Shown here one piece after another: positions 50,363 to 59,442 of a DNA stretch of 64,000 bases. The position numbers and the translations under genes were made by a program. The DNA is from Betaproteobacteria bacterium. GTDB taxonomy: Bacteria; Pseudomonadota; Gammaproteobacteria; Burkholderiales; Rhodocyclaceae. The notes beneath the pieces are model-generated. The model searched no databases and was not told where the DNA came from. It was given only the letters and a program-made list of their open reading frames with translations. The stretch is taken from contig JAHRYN010000001.1 in assembly GCA_020621405.1 (NCBI GenBank), positions 529,454 through 593,453 of the forward strand. The letters are read 5' to 3'. Every line of letters starts with the position of its first letter. Position 1 is the first letter of the stretch.

Positions 50363-53300
50363 GTGTCGCAGCCCTACGCCGAACTGCACTGTCTCAGCCA
50401 CTTCACCTTCCTGCGCGGCGCCTCCGCGCCGGGTGAGCTGATGCAGCGTGCGGCAGAACTCGGCTACGCCGCGCTGGCGCTCACCGACGAGTGTTCGCTG
50501 GCCGGTGTGGTGCGGGCGCATCTGGCGTTGCGCGCACTGCCCGAACCACGACCGGCATTGATCATCGGCAGCGAAATCCGGCTGGCGGACGGGCCGACGC
50601 TGGTATTGCTGGCCTGCGACAAGGAGGGCTACGGCAATCTGTCCGAACTGGTCACGCTGGGCCGGATGCGCACCGACAAGGGCAGCTACCACCTGACGCG
50701 GAGCGATCTGGATGCCGGCCTGCCCGGCTGCCTCGCGCTGCTGATTCCGGAGCTGACGGATCCGGATGGGGAAGGCGCAGGCGATCCGCACGAATGCGCA
50801 CATTGGCTGAAGTCCCGCTTCGGGGACCGCGCTTGGCTGGCGGCCGAACTGCATCTCGGGCCGGACGATGCGGCCAGGCTGCGTGCGCTGCAGGCGATCG
50901 GCGCGTCCAGCGGACTGCCGCTGTGCGCCGCCGGCGACGTCCACATGCATGTGCGCCGCCGGCGCCGGCTGCAGGACACGATGACCGCGATCCGGCTGCG
51001 CCGCCGGGTGGCCGGCTGCGGTTTCGCGCTGTACCCGAACGGCGAACGGCATCTGCGCCTGCCGCAAAAACTGGTGAACATCTATCCGGCAGCCCTGCTG
51101 GCCGAAACGCTGCAGGTGGCTGCACGCTGCCGCTTCTCGCTGGACGAACTGCGCTACGAATACCCGGAGGAAATCGTGCCGCCCGGGCAGACGCCGGCAT
51201 CCTGGCTGCGCACGCTGACCGAACGCGGCTACGTCGAGCGCTGCGCGCAGATCCGCCGCATCGTGGCGCTCGACGACGCCACCTTCGCGCGCAAGGCCGA
51301 CGGGATGCGCGCGCAGATCGAGCGGGAACTCGCGCTGATCGCCGAACTGCAGTACGAAGCCTACTTCCTGACCGTGCACGACATCGTCGCCTGGGCACGC
51401 GCACAGGGCATCCTGTGCCAGGGACGCGGCTCGGCCGCCAATTCCGCGGTGTGCTACTGCATCGGGGTCACCGAAGTCGATCCGTGGCGCGCCAACATGC
51501 TGTTCGGCCGCTTCATCTCGCGCGAGCGCAACGAGGCGCCCGACATCGACGTCGATTTCGAACACGAGCGGCGCGAGGAGGTCATCCAGTACATCTACCG
51601 CAAGTACGGCCGCGACCGCGCCGCGCTGGCGGCCAGCCTCGCCACCTACCGGCCGCGCTCGGCGCTGCGCGACGTCGGGCGCGCGCTCGGCTACAGCGAC
51701 GACGCACTGGATCGGCTGACGCAGGGGCACATGTGGTGGGACGGCGGACGGGTGCGCGAGGACCGGCTGCTGGAGGCCGGATTCCGGCCCGAAGCGCCGC
51801 GCGTGCAGCTGCTGCTCGAACTGGCAAACGAACTGATCGGCACGCCACGCCACCTGTCGCAGCACGTCGGCGGCTTCGTCATCGCGCGCGGCCGGCTGTC
51901 CAGGCTGGTGCCGGTCGAGAACGCGCGCATGGCCGACCGCTGCGTCATCCAGTGGGACAAGGACGACCTCGAGGCGCTCGGCCTGATGAAGGTCGACGTG
52001 CTGGCGCTGGGCATGCTGACCGCGATCCGCAAGACGCTGAACGTGCTGGCCGCGTTCCGGGAAAAGGCGGGCACCGGCGCGACGGAATGGATGCCCCGCA
52101 GCCTCGCCGACATCCCGCCGGAAGACACGGCCACCTACGACATGCTGTGCCGCGGCGAATCGACCGGCGTGTTCCAGGTCGAATCGCGCGCGCAGATGAA
52201 CATGCTGCCGCGGCTGCGCCCGCGCCGTTACTACGATCTGGTGATCCAGGTCGCCATCGTGCGTCCGGGGCCGATCCAGGGCGGCATGGTTCACCCCTAT
52301 CTGGCACGCCGCCACCTGCCGCCGGAGCGCATCGACTATCCGTCGGACGAACTGCGGCCGGTGCTGGAGCGCACGCTGGGCGTGCCCATCTTCCAGGAGC
52401 AGGTGATGCAGCTGGCCGTGGTCGCCGCCGGCTTCACACCCGGTGAAGCCGACCAGATGCGCCGCTCGATGGCGTCCTGGCGCCATCAGGGCACGATGCA
52501 GAAATTCCAGCAGAAGCTGACCGAAGGCCTGCTGAAGAAGGGCTACACACCGGAATTCGCGGAACGGATCTACCACCAGATCGAGGGCTTTTCCGGCTAC
52601 GGCTTCCCGGAATCGCATGCCGCCAGCTTCGCGCTGCTGGTCTACGCTTCATCTTGGCTCAAGTGCCACCACCCGGCCGCCTTCCTGTGCGGCCTGCTGA
52701 ACAGCCAGCCCATGGGTTTCTACGCACCGGCGCAACTGATCGCCGATGCCCGGACGCACGGCGTCGAGGTGAGACCGGCCGACGTGACGGTCAGTGACTG
52801 GGACTGCGTGCTCGAAACACCCGCTTCATCTGCGGATGCCCGCGACGGAACAGGGCCGGCAGTCCGGCTCGGACTGTGCATGGTGAAGGGACTCGGACCG
52901 GAGCCGGCACGGCGCATCGTGACCGCACGCCTGCAGGCCCCATTCGTCAGTGTCGATGATCTGGCTCGCCGGGTGCGGCTCGATGCGGACACATTGCGCG
53001 TGCTGGCCGCCGGCGGCGCGCTGAAGACTCTGGCCGGCCATCGGCACCAGGCGCACTGGCAGGCCGCAGCCCGCCGGCCCGACGCCATGCTGAGCGACGC
53101 GCCGGTGCATGAATGCCTGCCCGAACTGCCGGCTCCTCACGAAGGCCAGGACATCGCCGCCGACTACGCCAGCCTCGGTTTCACGCTGGGACGCCACCCG
53201 CTGGCCCTGCTGCGCCGGACACTCGCCGCGCAGCGCTTCCTCACCGCCGCCGAACTGCGCCGCCTGCCCGACCGCGCGCTGGCGCGCGCTGCCGGCATCG

Positions 53301-53557
53301 TCACCTGCCGGCAGCGGCCGGGCACCGCCAGCGGCGTCATGTTCGTCACCATCGAGGACGAAACAGGGTTGGCCAACGTCATCGTGCACCGCGATCTGCA
53401 GGAGAAGCAGCGCCACGAAACACTGGGCGCCACGCTGCTCGGCATCTACGGTCAGGTGTCACGCGAAGGCGAGGTCATGCACCTTGTCGCCCGCCGTCTG
53501 GTGGACCGCTCCGGACTGCTCGGTACGCTGGCGCCGCGCAGCCGCGATTTTCACTGA
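50363..53557 (+). CDS. dnaE2: Error-prone DNA polymerase (DnaE2/ImuC)
   Basis: This 1,064-residue DNA polymerase III alpha homologue is used for damage-induced mutagenesis. The PHP domain starts YAELHCLSHFTFLRGASAP. Polymerase active-site Asp394 and Asp396 are in APDIDVDF, and QVAIVRPGPIQGGMVHPYL and the GYGFPESHAASFA block are present. A C-terminal OB fold follows. The start is the GTG at 50363, just after a LexA box; no Shine-Dalgarno is evident. DnaE2 is shorter than DnaE1 and lacks its tau/beta-binding tail. It usually follows imuA-imuB, which are absent here. Confidence 0.96.
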   Translation: MSQPYAELHCLSHFTFLRGASAPGELMQRAAELGYAALALTDECSLAGVVRAHLALRALPEPRPALIIGSEIRLADGPTLVLLACDKEGYGNLSELVTLGRMRTDKGSYHLTRSDLDAGLPGCLALLIPELTDPDGEGAGDPHECAHWLKSRFGDRAWLAAELHLGPDDAARLRALQAIGASSGLPLCAAGDVHMHVRRRRRLQDTMTAIRLRRRVAGCGFALYPNGERHLRLPQKLVNIYPAALLAETLQVAARCRFSLDELRYEYPEEIVPPGQTPASWLRTLTERGYVERCAQIRRIVALDDATFARKADGMRAQIERELALIAELQYEAYFLTVHDIVAWARAQGILCQGRGSAANSAVCYCIGVTEVDPWRANMLFGRFISRERNEAPDIDVDFEHERREEVIQYIYRKYGRDRAALAASLATYRPRSALRDVGRALGYSDDALDRLTQGHMWWDGGRVREDRLLEAGFRPEAPRVQLLLELANELIGTPRHLSQHVGGFVIARGRLSRLVPVENARMADRCVIQWDKDDLEALGLMKVDVLALGMLTAIRKTLNVLAAFREKAGTGATEWMPRSLADIPPEDTATYDMLCRGESTGVFQVESRAQMNMLPRLRPRRYYDLVIQVAIVRPGPIQGGMVHPYLARRHLPPERIDYPSDELRPVLERTLGVPIFQEQVMQLAVVAAGFTPGEADQMRRSMASWRHQGTMQKFQQKLTEGLLKKGYTPEFAERIYHQIEGFSGYGFPESHAASFALLVYASSWLKCHHPAAFLCGLLNSQPMGFYAPAQLIADARTHGVEVRPADVTVSDWDCVLETPASSADARDGTGPAVRLGLCMVKGLGPEPARRIVTARLQAPFVSVDDLARRVRLDADTLRVLAAGGALKTLAGHRHQAHWQAAARRPDAMLSDAPVHECLPELPAPHEGQDIAADYASLGFTLGRHPLALLRRTLAAQRFLTAAELRRLPDRALARAAGIVTCRQRPGTASGVMFVTIEDETGLANVIVHRDLQEKQRHETLGATLLGIYGQVSREGEVMHLVARRLVDRSGLLGTLAPRSRDFH

Positions 53558-53604
53558 GGCGGGGATTACCATCGCCCCGTCGACCACCCTACAGCCCCCT
53601 GCAC

Positions 53605-54069
53605 ATGACCTCCGGACAACCTGCTCCCGACTTCGACGCCCCCGACCAGAACGGCACCCGGCACCGTCTGGCCGACTACCGCGGCCGCTGGCTGGCCCTC
53701 TACTTCTATCCGCGCGACGACACGCCGGGCTGCACGAAACAGGCCTGCTCGCTGCGCGACCACCGTTCGCAGCTGGCCGCGCGCGACGTCGCCGTGCTCG
53801 GCGTATCGGCACAGGGCGCAGCCGCACATCGCGCGTTCACCGAAAAATATGCGCTCAATTTCCCGCTGCTGATCGACGGGGACATGCGCATCGCCCGCGC
53901 CTATGGCGCACTTGGTGCCGGCCCCGGCGGATTGCTGCGGCGCTGGCTGGGTGCCTACCGGCGGATCAGCTTCCTGATCGACCCGGATGGCCGTATCGCA
54001 CACGTCATCGATCGCCCCGACGTGAGCCGCCATGCGGAGGAACTGCTGGCGCAGCTCCCGGCGCCATGA
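53605..54069 (+). CDS. Peroxiredoxin (Bcp/PrxQ type)
   Basis: This 154-residue thiol peroxidase of the AhpC/TSA family has peroxidatic Cys in YPRDDTPGCTKQAC, with a second Cys five residues later as in the atypical PrxQ group. The frame opens far upstream in dnaE2, but MTSGQPAPDFD at 53605 is the family start. It is 47 bases downstream of dnaE2. It reduces H2O2 and organic peroxides in the cytosol. Confidence 0.94.
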   Translation: MTSGQPAPDFDAPDQNGTRHRLADYRGRWLALYFYPRDDTPGCTKQACSLRDHRSQLAARDVAVLGVSAQGAAAHRAFTEKYALNFPLLIDGDMRIARAYGALGAGPGGLLRRWLGAYRRISFLIDPDGRIAHVIDRPDVSRHAEELLAQLPAP

Positions 54070-54095
54070 ATTGCAGGTAGATCATCCGGCAAACG

Positions 54096-54120
54096 CGTCC
54101 GGACAAGGTCTGTCCGGACG
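54096..54120 (+). repeat. Perfect 9-bp inverted repeat after the peroxiredoxin gene
   Basis: CGTCCGGAC / GTCCGGACG with a 7-base loop. A TAAAAAAT sequence, not a T-run, follows, so terminator function is uncertain. Confidence 0.5.
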
Positions 54121-54147
54121 TAAAAAATTCCTTCAAGTATCCGAGCC
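54121..54147 (+). promoter_or_regulatory. Candidate sigma-28 (FliA) promoter
   Basis: TAAAAAAT, an 11-base spacer and TCCGAGCC resemble the FliA pattern TAAA-N15-GCCGATAA. It is 93 bases before the PAS/chemoreceptor-like gene. The -10 half matches only in its CCGA core. Confidence 0.3.
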
Positions 54148-54239
54148 GCTCGACCGTTAGTTGCCAGACGGACATGACAAGCGGGGGGCACCCCGCATGT
54201 CGCACCGCAGGGTGCGGACAATAAGGAGGAGACGGACAC

Positions 54240-55574
54240 ATGCTGAACTGGTTGCTGAAAAAGCCTTTCTCTGAAGAACTCAAGCGCATCGCAGACGCCG
54301 AGGCGCGCGGAGAGGCCTACACCCCGGAACTGAAGGGAAATTCCCGCGAACGCGAATTGCTGGGCACCTTGTCCGGATCATTCGCCAGCCTGCGCTCACG
54401 CCTGCACAGCGCCGAAGAGCAGGTGCGCCAGCTGGAGCAGACAACCTCCTCGATTTCAGCCGACCTGCAGGAAACACGCCTGCAAGCCGAAGAAGCCGCC
54501 GAGCGCACCGGTCTCGTCGCTTCGGTGGTCGACGCCGGTCTGTGGGAAGCCATGCCCGGCGACAGCCGTACCCTCGATCTGAAACACCCCGTGTGGTGGT
54601 CCGACCGCCTGCGCCAGCTGCTGGGTTTCGATAACGAAACGGATTTCCCCAACCGTCTGGAAAGTTGGGCCAGCCGTCTGCACCCGGAAGACCGCAAGGC
54701 AGCACTCGACAGCATGCAGCATCAATGGACCGATCGGCGCGCCGGCAGCTGGCCGGATGCGCAGTACCGGCTCGCCGCCAAGGATGGCAGCTACCGCTGG
54801 TTCCTCAGCCGCGTCGTGACCTCGCGCGATGACAGCGGGAAATCGATGCGCATCGCCGGTTCTCTGACCGACATCACGCGCAGCCGCGAAGACGAAGCGC
54901 GGCTGAACGTCGCGCTCACCCGCTTCGAACTCGCCAGCGAAATGCTGAACGACGGCATCTGGGATCTGGACGTGGTGGCCGGCGATCCGGTCAACCCGTC
55001 CAATACCTTCTGGTGGTCCACCCAGTTCCGCCGGCTGCTCGGCTTCGAGACCGAACAGGAATTCCCGAACGTGCTGGACAGTTGGGCATCACGCCTGCAT
55101 CCGGATGAAAAGCAGGCCGTCATCAAGGCCTTCATGGATCACCTGATGGACCGCAGCGGTCGCACCCCCTACTCGATCGAGTACCGGCTGCGCTGCAAGG
55201 ACAACCAGTACCGCTGGTTCCGTGCGCGCGGCCGCACAAGGCGCGCGCCGGACGGCACGCCGCTGCGTGTCGTCGGCGCTCTGACCGACATCGACGCGGA
55301 ACACAGCGCCCATCACCTGCGGGAACTGGAACTGCGCCAGCGTCAGCAGCTGAGCGAAAACGTGCACAAGATCCGCGACATCGTCACCACCATCCGCGAC
55401 ATCGCCAACCAGACCAATCGCCTGGCGCTGAACGCAGCGATCGAGGCGGCGCGTGCGGGCGACGCCGGACGCGGTTTTTCGGTGGTCGCGGACGAAGTGC
55501 GCACGCTGTCCGAACGCACCCGCGAAGCCACCGAGCAGATCGCCCACATCATTCCGCAGGACGAAAGCGTGTGA
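54240..55574 (+). CDS. Soluble double-PAS protein with short chemoreceptor signalling domain
   Basis: This 444-residue protein has no TM segment or signal peptide. A short coiled coil (residues 55-90) leads to two PAS_3-like domains (about 95-215 and 225-350) that are obvious duplicates: both carry [15 protein letters not shown] and YRW blocks. The C-terminus has the MCP hairpin tip ([38 protein letters not shown]) but ends about 20 residues later, so the return arm is far shorter than in normal receptors. It may sense redox or ligands through PAS and talk to CheA/CheW, or act on its own. AAGGAGGAG lies before the ATG. Confidence 0.87.
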   Translation: MLNWLLKKPFSEELKRIADAEARGEAYTPELKGNSRERELLGTLSGSFASLRSRLHSAEEQVRQLEQTTSSISADLQETRLQAEEAAERTGLVASVVDAGLWEAMPGDSRTLDLKHPVWWSDRLRQLLGFDNETDFPNRLESWASRLHPEDRKAALDSMQHQWTDRRAGSWPDAQYRLAAKDGSYRWFLSRVVTSRDDSGKSMRIAGSLTDITRSREDEARLNVALTRFELASEMLNDGIWDLDVVAGDPVNPSNTFWWSTQFRRLLGFETEQEFPNVLDSWASRLHPDEKQAVIKAFMDHLMDRSGRTPYSIEYRLRCKDNQYRWFRARGRTRRAPDGTPLRVVGALTDIDAEHSAHHLRELELRQRQQLSENVHKIRDIVTTIRDIANQTNRLALNAAIEAARAGDAGRGFSVVADEVRTLSERTREATEQIAHIIPQDESV

Positions 55575-55629
55575 TGACGAACAACGGCCCGCTCCGGCGG
55601 GCCGGATGAAACCTTTCGCAGATTCCCTT

Positions 55630-55670
55630 ACAGTCCGCCGCGAGGCGGACTGTGTCTTTCCGGACGTCCT
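55630..55670 (+). terminator. Terminator between the PAS protein and the DUF748 gene
   Basis: A perfect 10-bp stem ACAGTCCGCC / GGCGGACTGT with a GCGA loop (55630-55653) is followed by GTCTTTCC and then by a further T-run. It lies in the convergent gap and may serve both directions. Confidence 0.7.
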
Positions 55671-55684
55671 TTTTCCCTCCGGCC

Positions 55685-58600
55685 TTACTTGATCGAGAAG
55701 TCGGCGCGTGCCGGCGCGTCCTTCGCGTCCTTGCCGCCGTCCTTGTCCATCTTGCCGTCCGCATCGTTTTCCTTCGGCGCCAGCACGAACAGGCGTGCAT
55801 CCTCGATCTTCGCATTCGCCGCCAGATAGTCCTTGACCGCCTGCGCGCGCGCCAGACCGAGCAGGCGCAGATTCTCGTCACTGACCTCGGTATTGGTGAA
55901 GATCAGCTTTTCCATCTCCTCCACCGGCAGGCTCTTGGTCAGACCAACCATATTGCGCGGCTTGGGGAAACTTTCCGCCTTGTAGACCGTTTCCAGCAGC
56001 TTCGGATACTCCTCCGGTGCAAGCACCACCTCCTCCGCCGAGGACTTGGTCTGCGCCGCCTTGACGGCCCGCACCTTGCGGTCCAGAAGGGCGCGGCGGT
56101 AGCCATCGACGTCGGTCGCGCGGTCGGTACGGCCGGTCACCTCCAGCTTCAGCGCCGGCCGGTCGGTCAGTGCCTTGCCCAGCGTGTCCAGCTTGCCGCG
56201 CGCGGTATCGCTCAGTGTCGCCAACCCCGGTTCGAACGCGACATGGTCGAGATCGGCTTCCGAGCCGAACAGCGAGCCGAGCAGCGCGAACGGCGAAGTC
56301 ACTGCCTTGACGATGAGATTGACGATCACCTTGACGACGATGCCGCCGATCGAGAACTGCGGATCGGATAACGAGCCGCTGATCGGCAGATTGATGTCGA
56401 TCACGCCGTTGCGGTCCTTCAGCAGCGACACCGCCAGCAGCACCGGCGCCTTGATCGCGTCCGGGCTGTTGACCGGCGTACCGAAGGTAAGCTGGTCGAG
56501 CACCACATTGTTCTGCGCGGTCAGCTGGTCGTTCTCGATCTTGTATGCGATGTTGACGCTGAGCTTGCCCTTTTCGATGCCGTAGCCGACGTATTTGCCG
56601 GAGTAAGGCGAAAGTGGCGCCAGTTCGATGCCGCGTGCGCTGGCCTTGATATCGAGGAACAGTGCGCTGGCCAGCGGATTGACGCGGCCGGTGATGTCGA
56701 TCGGCGCCGATCCTTCGACCACACCGCGCAATTCGACTTCGCCCGCGGTGCCGCTGGTCGAACTGAGGCCGGACACGCGTCCGCCGAGCTTCGACAGCTG
56801 GGCACGATAATTCGGCTTGATGAAGAAGTCGCTGAAATCGACCTGTCCGCCCTGCAGCACGATGGTCCTGACGTCGACCGGCGGACGCGCCGACGAGATC
56901 AGCTGCGCCAGTTCGGCTTCCTTGGTTGCAGCCCTGGGCTTTGTTTTGGCCGCATTGACCGATGCCGTCGCGGGCACCGGTGCAGGTGCAGCCGGCGCAG
57001 CGTTGGGGGCCGCCGCGGCTTCCGGCTTGCGCATGATGTCCTGCAGATTGAGCCGACCCTGGGGCGACACGATGATGCGGGCGAAATAGTCGGTCAGCGC
57101 CACCTCGCCCACCGACAGCGAAGCCAGCAGGTCGGGCTTGCGGCTGTCCAGCTTCACCGCGACGCCGCCAGCGAACAGCGAGCGCCACTTCAACAGGTCC
57201 GACGCATCGCTGCGTTCGGTCAGATGCACGTCCTCGACGTTGGTCTCACCGTTCCACGCGAGCGTCCAGTCGCCGGCCGGCAGCACCTGCACGCCAAGGT
57301 CGCCGCGCGTGCTGATCGTGCCGTGCAACAGCTCCGCATTCACCTGCTCGGCAACCCAGGGCTGGGCGACCAGCAGGTCGAGACGACGCACATCGATCTT
57401 CAGCGCCGCCTGCACAGGCGCCAGCGAAAAGCCGCCACGCGCATCGAACTGGCCGCCCTTCGGATCGCGGAAACCGAGCTGCACGAGGGATTTCAGCGCC
57501 TTGTCGGTACCGACGTTCTCCACCGTCAACGCCAGCCGTTCAAGCGCGATCACACCGGGCTTGGCCAGCGTGCGGTCCTCCAGTCTCAGGGAACCATCCT
57601 TCAACCGGAACGCCTTGAGCAGGGCCGACCACGCGGCCTCCTTCGACGGCGGTGCCGCACCGGACGGAGCGGCCGTGCCAACCGGACCTGCGGGCGTCTG
57701 CGGCACCAACGACGCCAGATCGATCGAACCGTCGGGCTGGCGCGCCGCGCGCAGCTGCGGCTTGACCAGATCGAACGCGTCGACGCTGACACGGTGCGCG
57801 GCGAGATCGGCCGATGCACCGGACAGCACGATGTCGTCAGCCTGAGCGAACGCCGTCTTGTCGCCCTTGCGCATCAGTCGGAGCCCGGCCACGCCTGCTT
57901 CGGCGACCGTGACTTCGCCCTGCGGCGCGCCATCGACCAGCGTCAGCTTCAGATGCGCCGCCAGCCTTGCCTGCGCCTGGTCGACCGAAAAATTGAGGCG
58001 GTCGGCGAAATAGGGAGCGAGGCGCGGAATGTCCAGTCCGCTCAGCTTGAAATCGCCGTCGATGCCGGGGGTCGCGGCGGTGACCTTTGCGTCCAGCGTC
58101 ACCTGCGTGCCGCCTTCTCCGGTTGCGCCGATCACCAGCGTGGCCGGCTGGCTGCCCTGCAGCGAGAAGTCGCGCAGCACGATGTCCACCGGCTCGATCA
58201 CGTAGGCGAAAGGCCGTGCGGGCGCTTCATCGCTGAACGCCACGCGCGCTTTCGATACTTCGAACAACGCAATCTTGACCTCAGGCTTCGGCGCATCGGC
58301 CGGCGCTGCGGGCACCGGTGGGGCGTCGGCAGCCGGCGCGGACGCTTTCGGCAGCAGCGCCAGCAGATTGAGCTTGCCGTCCTTCGCCCTGGCGACCGTG
58401 AAATCGGGCCGGTCGAGACGGATGCTGGCGATGTCGACTTTGCCGGCCAGCGGCTGCAGGTCGTTGATCGCCACATCCAGCGCCGGCAGCTTGATCAGCG
58501 ACTTGCCGTCACGGCGGTCGAGCACCAGATCACGCAGCTTCACGGTGCCCTGCAGCGCGATGCGCGGCTGACCGGCGGAAGGCTGGCTGAAGCCCAGCTC

Positions 58601-59368
58601 CAGGTCGGAGTCGAGCAGACCGGAAGATATGCGGAAATCCAGCGGTACCGGCGAGTATTCGTCGAAACGCGCCAGATCGAGTTCACTGAAATCGATCTTC
58701 AGCGTCGCTTCGCGCTGCTCGCTGAACGGACGGACGCGCCCCTTGAGTTCGAAGTGCGCATCATTGACGTGCGCTGCGATCGACGGTTCGACGAACAGTT
58801 CGACGTCCGACGGCAGGTTCGACACGAAGGGCAGACCAATCTCGATGCCGCTGATCACATGCTTGCGCGCCAGAGGCTGATCGTCGATGTCGATGCGTCC
58901 GTCGTGCAGCACGATGTTGTTGATCGAAAACCGGGCCGGCTTGTCGCTCGGCGGCTGGTCGAGCAGCTTCCTGAGCACGTCGCTGTAGTTGTACTGCCCC
59001 TCGCCCAGCCGCGCCACGCGTATCCAGGGCTGATCGACCTGCAGAGAGCGGACCACCGGCGCCCCCTTGAACAGCGAGGCCCATTCGACGTCGACCTTGA
59101 GTCCGGCCAGCGTGAATGCCTCGTCCTTGCCGTTCGCCTCGAGCAGGCGCAGACCGGATACGGACAGTTCCAGCGTGTAGGGATTGAGCGAGACATCCTT
59201 CAGCGTGAGCTGGCGGCCGAGGAACTCGGAACCCTGCTTTTCGGCCAGGGAGCGGACCAGCGGCGGTACTGCAAAGACGCCGAGCAGGCCGAACAGTACC
59301 AGCGCAATGACGCCGCCGAGGACGGCCTTGCGCACACGGGGACGGGACATAAAGGAGACGGCGGACAT
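55685..59368 (-). CDS. Large DUF748/AsmA-like envelope protein
   Basis: This 1,227-residue protein has one N-terminal TM anchor (VLGGVIALVLFGLLGVFAVPPLV). AsmA-family beta-strand repeats follow (for example LTLKDVSLNPYTLELSVSGLRL), which form long grooves for lipid or protein transport. The C-terminal part past about residue 1035 has the LEVTGRTDRATDVDGYRRAL pattern of the OmpA-like peptidoglycan-binding fold, fused in many DUF748 proteins. Ala/Pro-rich linkers lie between domains, and a charged Lys/Asp tail ends the protein. Its exact role is unknown. It is the only gene in its transcription unit. Confidence 0.85.
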   Translation of the reverse strand: MSAVSFMSRPRVRKAVLGGVIALVLFGLLGVFAVPPLVRSLAEKQGSEFLGRQLTLKDVSLNPYTLELSVSGLRLLEANGKDEAFTLAGLKVDVEWASLFKGAPVVRSLQVDQPWIRVARLGEGQYNYSDVLRKLLDQPPSDKPARFSINNIVLHDGRIDIDDQPLARKHVISGIEIGLPFVSNLPSDVELFVEPSIAAHVNDAHFELKGRVRPFSEQREATLKIDFSELDLARFDEYSPVPLDFRISSGLLDSDLELGFSQPSAGQPRIALQGTVKLRDLVLDRRDGKSLIKLPALDVAINDLQPLAGKVDIASIRLDRPDFTVARAKDGKLNLLALLPKASAPAADAPPVPAAPADAPKPEVKIALFEVSKARVAFSDEAPARPFAYVIEPVDIVLRDFSLQGSQPATLVIGATGEGGTQVTLDAKVTAATPGIDGDFKLSGLDIPRLAPYFADRLNFSVDQAQARLAAHLKLTLVDGAPQGEVTVAEAGVAGLRLMRKGDKTAFAQADDIVLSGASADLAAHRVSVDAFDLVKPQLRAARQPDGSIDLASLVPQTPAGPVGTAAPSGAAPPSKEAAWSALLKAFRLKDGSLRLEDRTLAKPGVIALERLALTVENVGTDKALKSLVQLGFRDPKGGQFDARGGFSLAPVQAALKIDVRRLDLLVAQPWVAEQVNAELLHGTISTRGDLGVQVLPAGDWTLAWNGETNVEDVHLTERSDASDLLKWRSLFAGGVAVKLDSRKPDLLASLSVGEVALTDYFARIIVSPQGRLNLQDIMRKPEAAAAPNAAPAAPAPVPATASVNAAKTKPRAATKEAELAQLISSARPPVDVRTIVLQGGQVDFSDFFIKPNYRAQLSKLGGRVSGLSSTSGTAGEVELRGVVEGSAPIDITGRVNPLASALFLDIKASARGIELAPLSPYSGKYVGYGIEKGKLSVNIAYKIENDQLTAQNNVVLDQLTFGTPVNSPDAIKAPVLLAVSLLKDRNGVIDINLPISGSLSDPQFSIGGIVVKVIVNLIVKAVTSPFALLGSLFGSEADLDHVAFEPGLATLSDTARGKLDTLGKALTDRPALKLEVTGRTDRATDVDGYRRALLDRKVRAVKAAQTKSSAEEVVLAPEEYPKLLETVYKAESFPKPRNMVGLTKSLPVEEMEKLIFTNTEVSDENLRLLGLARAQAVKDYLAANAKIEDARLFVLAPKENDADGKMDKDGGKDAKDAPARADFSIK

Positions 59369-59442
59369 GCTGTAGCGATCCGTGACGAAGGAATGCGGAG
59401 CGTATCACCGCCCGGACGGCGATGAGTCCGCCGGCAGGCGCA

